From: CAIYZT01 sp031385445
GTDB lineage: Bacteria; Pseudomonadota; Alphaproteobacteria; Rhodobacterales; Rhodobacteraceae
Length of the DNA stretch: 28,011 bases
Assembly: GCA_031385445.1 (NCBI GenBank)
Contig: JANNBM010000066.1
Location: 1 to 28,011, forward strand
Reading direction: 5' to 3'
This document shows, in pieces, positions 24,075-28,011 of this stretch. How positions within the stretch are numbered: the stretch's first letter is position 1; each line of letters opens with the position of its first letter. The position numbers and the translations under genes were made by a program. The notes under the pieces were generated by a model. That model made no database searches. It was not told where the DNA came from and saw nothing but the letters and a program-made list of their open reading frames with translations.

Positions 24075-24787
24075 TCAGCGCCCCTCTTGATCAACACCCC
24101 GGCCAAAGCCCCGGCAATCATGCCGCCAAGGATGCCCGCCGTCCCGCTCCACATCGCGCTGAGCGTTATGGTGACCCCCACCGAAACGGCGATGACCGGC
24201 AGATGAGCGCGAGAAAGGATCGACAAAAGCAGCGCCAGAAACAGCGCGGGCAGCATGAAGCCCAACGCGGCCTCAATCGCCGGAAACCCGGCCAGCGCCC
24301 CCGCCCCCGCATAAGCGCCCAAAGCCGTGCCGCCCAGCCATGAGGCATAGGCGCCAAGGCAAAGGCCAAGCATGAAGGGTTCCGAAAAGCTGCGGCCACG
24401 GGCCAATTGCCCAAGCGCCGCGCCGAACACCTCGTCCGTCAGACCGAACGCCCAAGCCCAAGCCCACCGGCGAGCCGCCTGCGGGCCGGCCTGTTTGATC
24501 AACGCCGGGCCGTACAGCACATGACGGATGTTCATCGCGATCAGGGTTGCCGCCGAGACGAGCAAAGGCGCGCCGCCGATGAACAGCGCCAGCGCAAGAA
24601 ACTGCGACGCCCCGGCATAGATGATCAGCGACAGCGCAAAGGCTTCGACCCCGCTCAGGCCCTGCCCCGTGGCCGCAATGCCGAAGGCAAAGGCGATGGG
24701 GAAATATCCCAGCATGATGGGCAGCGCGGCCAGCATCCCATGGGCAAAGGTCGGTGGCGGCGGGTTCAAGGCTTGCGCGTTCTGCAT
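24071..24787 (-). CDS. azlC: AzlC-family branched-chain amino acid exporter subunit
   Basis: The large subunit of the AzlCD exporter, 238 residues. It has the family motifs LPIMLGYFPIAFAFG, IIYAGASQFLAL and MNIRHVLYGPAL, with about seven hydrophobic segments. I chose the ATG at 24787 because the protein then begins just before the first conserved membrane region. No Shine-Dalgarno is visible. A perfect -35 TTGACA (24818-24823) lies so close that the transcript could be leaderless. The regulator of such exporters is often encoded nearby; none is seen here. Confidence 0.93.
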   Translation of the reverse strand: MQNAQALNPPPPTFAHGMLAALPIMLGYFPIAFAFGIAATGQGLSGVEAFALSLIIYAGASQFLALALFIGGAPLLVSAATLIAMNIRHVLYGPALIKQAGPQAARRWAWAWAFGLTDEVFGAALGQLARGRSFSEPFMLGLCLGAYASWLGGTALGAYAGAGALAGFPAIEAALGFMLPALFLALLLSILSRAHLPVIAVSVGVTITLSAMWSGTAGILGGMIAGALAGVLIKRGAE

Positions 24788-24794
24788 GGGCCAG

Positions 24795-24823
24795 CGGTAA
24801 CGGGCCAGCGCAGCAGGTGTCAA
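24795..24823 (-). promoter_or_regulatory. Candidate promoter of azlCD
   Basis: A consensus -35 TTGACA (24818-24823, minus strand) with a 17-base gap to a weak -10 TTACCG (24795-24800). Transcription would start at or very near the azlC ATG. Confidence 0.35.
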
Positions 24824-24865
24824 CCCGCGCCGCGGGTGCAGGGCGGCGCGGGCCGGACGGGGCAA

Positions 24866-24894
24866 GCGGCGCAACAGGGTCGCGCCGCCTTTTT
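24866..24894 (+). terminator. Terminator-like hairpin between gcvP and azlC
   Basis: GCGGCGC (24866-24872) and GCGCCGC (24882-24888) form a perfect 7-bp stem with a 9-base loop. One C and then TTTTT follow on the plus strand only. Both flanking genes run on the minus strand, so the U-run would act on plus-strand transcripts; for gcvP the stem lacks a U-tract but could still be an RNA 3' end. Confidence 0.5.
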
Positions 24895-24899
24895 GCAGC

Positions 24900-27797
24900 C
24901 TACTCGGCGGCGTCCAGATAACTTTCCATCGGCGGGCAGGTGCAGGTCAGGTTGCGGTCGCCCCAGACGTTATCCACCCGTCCCACCGGCGGCCAATACT
25001 TGTCAACCTTGAACGCGCCCGGCGGAAAGCAGCCCTGCGCGCGGGTGTATTTCCGCGTCCAGTCCGCCACCAGATCGCCCACGGTATGGGGCGCATGGCG
25101 CATCGGGCTGTCCTCGGCGGAAATCTCGCCCCGCTCCACCGCCGCGATCTCGGCCCGGATCGCCAGAAGCGCGGTGATGAACCGGTCAATCTCGGCTTTG
25201 GTTTCGGATTCCGTCGGCTCCACCATCAGCGTTCCCGCCACCGGCCAGGACATGGTCGGCGCGTGAAAGCCGTTGTCGATCAACCGCTTGGCGATATCAT
25301 CCACCGTCACGCCAAATTCGGCAAAGGGGCGGGTGTCAAGGATGCACTCATGCGCCACCCGGCCCTTGTTGCCCATGAACAAAACCGGATAGGCCCCCGC
25401 CAGCCGTGCCGCGATGTAATTGGCGTTCAGGATCGCCACGCGCGTTGCCTGCGTCAGCCCATCACCGCCCATCATCAGGCAATAGGCCCATGAAATCAGC
25501 AAAATAGAGGCCGAGCCGAAGGGCGCCGCCGAAACCGGCCCCTCCTCGCCTCCGGTTTCCGAATGGCCCGGCAAATGCGGGGCCAGATGCGCCTTGACCC
25601 CAATCGGCCCCATGCCCGGCCCGCCGCCGCCATGCGGAATGGCAAAGGTTTTGTGCAGGTTCAAGTGCGACACATCCGAGCCGATCTCGCCCGGTTTCAC
25701 CAACCCGACGAGCGCGTTCATATTGGCCCCGTCCAGATAAACCTGCCCGCCGAATTGATGGGTGATCTGGCAAATCTCGCGCACCGTTTCTTCAAAAACC
25801 CCATGGGTCGACGGATAAGTGACCATGCACGCCGCAAGGTTCGCGCCCGCCCGCGCGGCCTTGGCGCGGAAATCCTCAACGTCGACATCACCGTTCGGCA
25901 TGGCCCCCACCACCACCACATCCATCCCCACCATCTGCGCCGAAGCCGGGTTGGTGCCATGCGCCGACACCGGGATCAGGCAGATATTCCGGTGCCCCTC
26001 GCCCCGTGACCGGTGATAGGCCTGAATGGTCAAAAGCCCGGCATATTCGCCCTGTGCGCCAGAGTTTGGCTGCATCGAAAATGCGTCATAGCCGGTAATC
26101 TGGCACAGCTTGTCCGACAGATCCTCAATCGCCTCGCGGTAGCCAAGCGCCTGATTTGGCGGAATAAACGGATGCAGACCGCCAAATTCCGGCCAGGTGA
26201 TCGGCATCATTTCCGCTGCTGCGTTCAGCTTCATCGTGCAAGACCCCAAGGGGATCATCGCGCGGTCAAGCGCAAGGTCACGGTCCGAAAGGCGGCGCAT
26301 ATAGCGCATCATTTCCGATTCCGCGCGGTTCATATGGAACACCGGATGGGTCAGATAGGGGCTGGTCCGCAGCATCGCCTCGGGAAAGCCTATCTCGGCC
26401 TTGGCGGGCGGCGCATCCGCAATGCCAAAGGCGCGCAGAACGCGGGCAAGCACGTCCTCGTTCGAGGTTTCATCCAGCGAAATCCCGACATGCGACGTGC
26501 CGACTTTGCGAAAGTTCAGCCCTTCAAGCCGCGCAGCCGCCAGAATCCCCGCCTGCCCCACGCCGACCTCGACCGTGATCGTGTCGAAAAACGCCTTTGG
26601 CGGCAAAGCGGCCCCAGCATCGGTCAGCGCCTTGGCCAGCCGCACAGTCAAAGAATGCACCCGCTCGGCAATCGCCCGCAGCCCCATGGGGCCATGAAAC
26701 ACCGCGTAAAAGCCCGCCATCACCGCCAAAAGCGCCTGCGCCGTGCAAACGTTCGACGTGGCCTTTTCGCGGCGGATATGTTGCTCGCGAGTCTGTAGCG
26801 CGAGACGCAGAGCGGGGCGCCCCTCGGTGTCGGTGCTCACACCAACCAGCCGGCCGGGCAGCGAGCGTGCCAGCGCGTCGCTAGTGGCGATGAAGGCGGC
26901 GTGCGGGCCACCAAAGCCCATCGGCACACCGAACCGCTGAGCCGAACCGATAGCGATGTCTGCACCCAGCTGACCCGGGGGAGTGGTGAGGACGCATGCC
27001 AGAAGATCGGTGGCAACGACCACAACGGCGCCGGCAACGTGCGCTAGATCGATGGTTGCTCGCCAGTCGGGCACTGCGCCACTGGAGGTCGGCAGGCTGA
27101 GTAGCACGCCGAAGTACCCGTCGAAGTCGGCGGGTTCGTTTGCAAGGTCGCGTGTCACGATCTCGATGCCGATCGGCTCGGCGCGGGTGCGCAGGACAGC
27201 GATCGTTTGCGGGTGTGTGTCGTGGTGAACCAGGAACCGATCGCCAGCGACCTTCGAAGTGCGGCGAGCCATGGTCATCGCCTCGGCCGCCGCAGTCGCT
27301 TCGTCGAGCAGCGAGGCATTGGCCAGCGGGAAGCCGGTGAGCTCGCCGATCATCGTTTGGAAGTTGAGCAGGGTTTCCAGCCGACCCTGGCTGATCTCGG
27401 GCTGGTACGGCGTATACGCGGTGTACCACGCCGGGTTCTCCAGCACGTTGCGTTGAATCACCGGTGGGGTAATGGTGCCGTAGTAACCCTGCCCAATCAG
27501 GCAGGTGCGCTGCATGTTGCGGTCGGCTAGACAGCGCAGTTCGCCCAGCACGTCCTCCACCGTGCGACTACCAGCAAGTGCCAGGGGCACATCGAGACGG
27601 ATGGAGGCGGGCACGGTCTGTCCAAGCAACGTTTCCATCGAGTCGACGCCCAAGAGCGCCAACATCTGGGCCTGCTCCTCGCTGGTTGGGCCGATGTGGC
27701 GGCCGACAAAGTCGTCAGTGCCAAGGAGTGAGGAGAGCGCAACGTGCGAGTTGCCCGCGGTGGACTGGGCGTGATCGGTTGTGATTGGAAAAGTCAT
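24900..27797 (-). CDS. gcvP: Glycine dehydrogenase (decarboxylating), P-protein, apparently mosaic
   Basis: PLP-dependent P-protein of the glycine cleavage system: decarboxylates glycine and passes aminomethyl to H-protein. The 965 residues form the full single-chain type. The N-terminal half has RHIGPT and TREQHIRREKATSN; the C-terminal half has the PLP lysine K716 in HLNLHKTFAIPHGGGGPGMGPIG. The ATG at 27797 has GGAGG eight bases upstream; the frame is open to 27947, but that stretch is riboswitch. Roughly the first 335 residues (right of about 26,800) differ in codon and base style from the rest and resemble actinobacterial GcvP, while the remainder matches the alphaproteobacterial neighbours. 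No gcvT or gcvH is in the window. Confidence 0.9.
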   Translation of the reverse strand: MTFPITTDHAQSTAGNSHVALSSLLGTDDFVGRHIGPTSEEQAQMLALLGVDSMETLLGQTVPASIRLDVPLALAGSRTVEDVLGELRCLADRNMQRTCLIGQGYYGTITPPVIQRNVLENPAWYTAYTPYQPEISQGRLETLLNFQTMIGELTGFPLANASLLDEATAAAEAMTMARRTSKVAGDRFLVHHDTHPQTIAVLRTRAEPIGIEIVTRDLANEPADFDGYFGVLLSLPTSSGAVPDWRATIDLAHVAGAVVVVATDLLACVLTTPPGQLGADIAIGSAQRFGVPMGFGGPHAAFIATSDALARSLPGRLVGVSTDTEGRPALRLALQTREQHIRREKATSNVCTAQALLAVMAGFYAVFHGPMGLRAIAERVHSLTVRLAKALTDAGAALPPKAFFDTITVEVGVGQAGILAAARLEGLNFRKVGTSHVGISLDETSNEDVLARVLRAFGIADAPPAKAEIGFPEAMLRTSPYLTHPVFHMNRAESEMMRYMRRLSDRDLALDRAMIPLGSCTMKLNAAAEMMPITWPEFGGLHPFIPPNQALGYREAIEDLSDKLCQITGYDAFSMQPNSGAQGEYAGLLTIQAYHRSRGEGHRNICLIPVSAHGTNPASAQMVGMDVVVVGAMPNGDVDVEDFRAKAARAGANLAACMVTYPSTHGVFEETVREICQITHQFGGQVYLDGANMNALVGLVKPGEIGSDVSHLNLHKTFAIPHGGGGPGMGPIGVKAHLAPHLPGHSETGGEEGPVSAAPFGSASILLISWAYCLMMGGDGLTQATRVAILNANYIAARLAGAYPVLFMGNKGRVAHECILDTRPFAEFGVTVDDIAKRLIDNGFHAPTMSWPVAGTLMVEPTESETKAEIDRFITALLAIRAEIAAVERGEISAEDSPMRHAPHTVGDLVADWTRKYTRAQGCFPPGAFKVDKYWPPVGRVDNVWGDRNLTCTCPPMESYLDAAE

Positions 27798-27834
27798 GGG
27801 AAGCCTCCAGGCCATTCGTGGCGCGTACGAACTG

Positions 27835-28011
27835 CTTCCCCCGCTGTCATGGATGCCTGAGAGCTTCTCCGCCTGCCGCGTCAGCGACACGCGAATTTCC
27901 CCGTCGGCGAGCCGGGCAGAGCCGACTGCTTTCCAGCGTTGCCCCACCCGGTCGGTCCGTTGGCCTGAGAGATTCCGGGGAGGTTGCTCCTTCGGCGCCC
28001 CGGCGCTGGCT
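27835..28011 (-). ncRNA. Tandem glycine riboswitch, 5' end cut by the window
   Basis: On the minus strand, upstream of gcvP, the conserved glycine aptamer strings appear twice. First come GCCGAAGGAGCAA and CGGAATCTCTCAGGC, followed by AACGGACCG, i.e. the 3' part of aptamer 1. Then a second aptamer ends AAGCTCTCAGGCATCCATGACAG and a G-run about 40 bases before the gcvP ATG. The 5' half of aptamer 1 would lie beyond the window edge. Such tandem elements normally switch gcv genes on when glycine is high. The end of the second aptamer is typical of actinobacterial gcvP leaders. Confidence 0.88.

Noticed and set aside
27798..27947. N-terminal extension of gcvP by 50 codons
   Set aside because: The stretch is the second aptamer and leader of the glycine riboswitch. 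The ATG at 27797 has the GGAGG site and matches the family start.

Overview
The window looks like chromosomal DNA from an alphaproteobacterium, most likely Rhodobacterales (Rhodobacter/Paracoccus-like). The basis is high GC (about 65% in host-type samples), tightly packed genes, several TGATG, TAATG or ATGA stop/start overlaps, and protein types such as an EamA permease, a SPOR protein, a malic enzyme-phosphotransacetylase fusion and AzlCD. This placement rests on protein style, not on a marker gene search. No rRNA, tRNA or CRISPR array was seen.

Layout. 1-1576: a DEAD-box RNA helicase ending in a strong terminator. 1589-2044: a small HTH-like regulator on the minus strand. 2298-4733: a complete mobile element with 19-bp imperfect terminal inverted repeats and 8-bp flanking direct repeats. 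It holds an IS1-type DDE transposase plus three passenger genes: a small basic protein, a ClpP/SppA-fold serine peptidase of the SDH type, and a 58-residue helical protein. All four genes point the same way. 4915-5502: thymidine kinase, convergent with an EamA permease (5499-6422). 6523-9241: acyl-CoA synthetase, then a membrane protein that looks like a degenerate M48 peptidase. 9323-10417: secreted SPOR-domain protein.

10483-15019 (minus strand): a compact five-gene nucleoside salvage operon, cdd-deoA-deoB-add-upp. It deaminates cytidine and adenosine, phosphorolyses pyrimidine deoxynucleosides, isomerises pentose phosphates and recovers uracil. Divergent from it is maeB (15232-17511), with a 24-bp near-perfect palindrome just before its ribosome binding site. 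Then come nadK (minus) and glyA (plus), a small membrane protein, an alpha/beta hydrolase, a cytochrome b561, a ThuA/ThuB-like sugar pair, the AzlCD amino-acid exporter and gcvP. The tdk and nucleoside operon genes serve nucleotide salvage; glyA and gcvP serve glycine/one-carbon metabolism.

The two points that most deserve attention are the IS1-type transposon with a peptidase operon as cargo (2298-4733), and the right end. There, gcvP changes composition and protein style at about 26,770-26,830, inside its most conserved motif. The last ~1.2 kb, including a tandem glycine riboswitch cut by the window edge, looks actinobacterial. This is either a chimeric assembly join or a real recombination.
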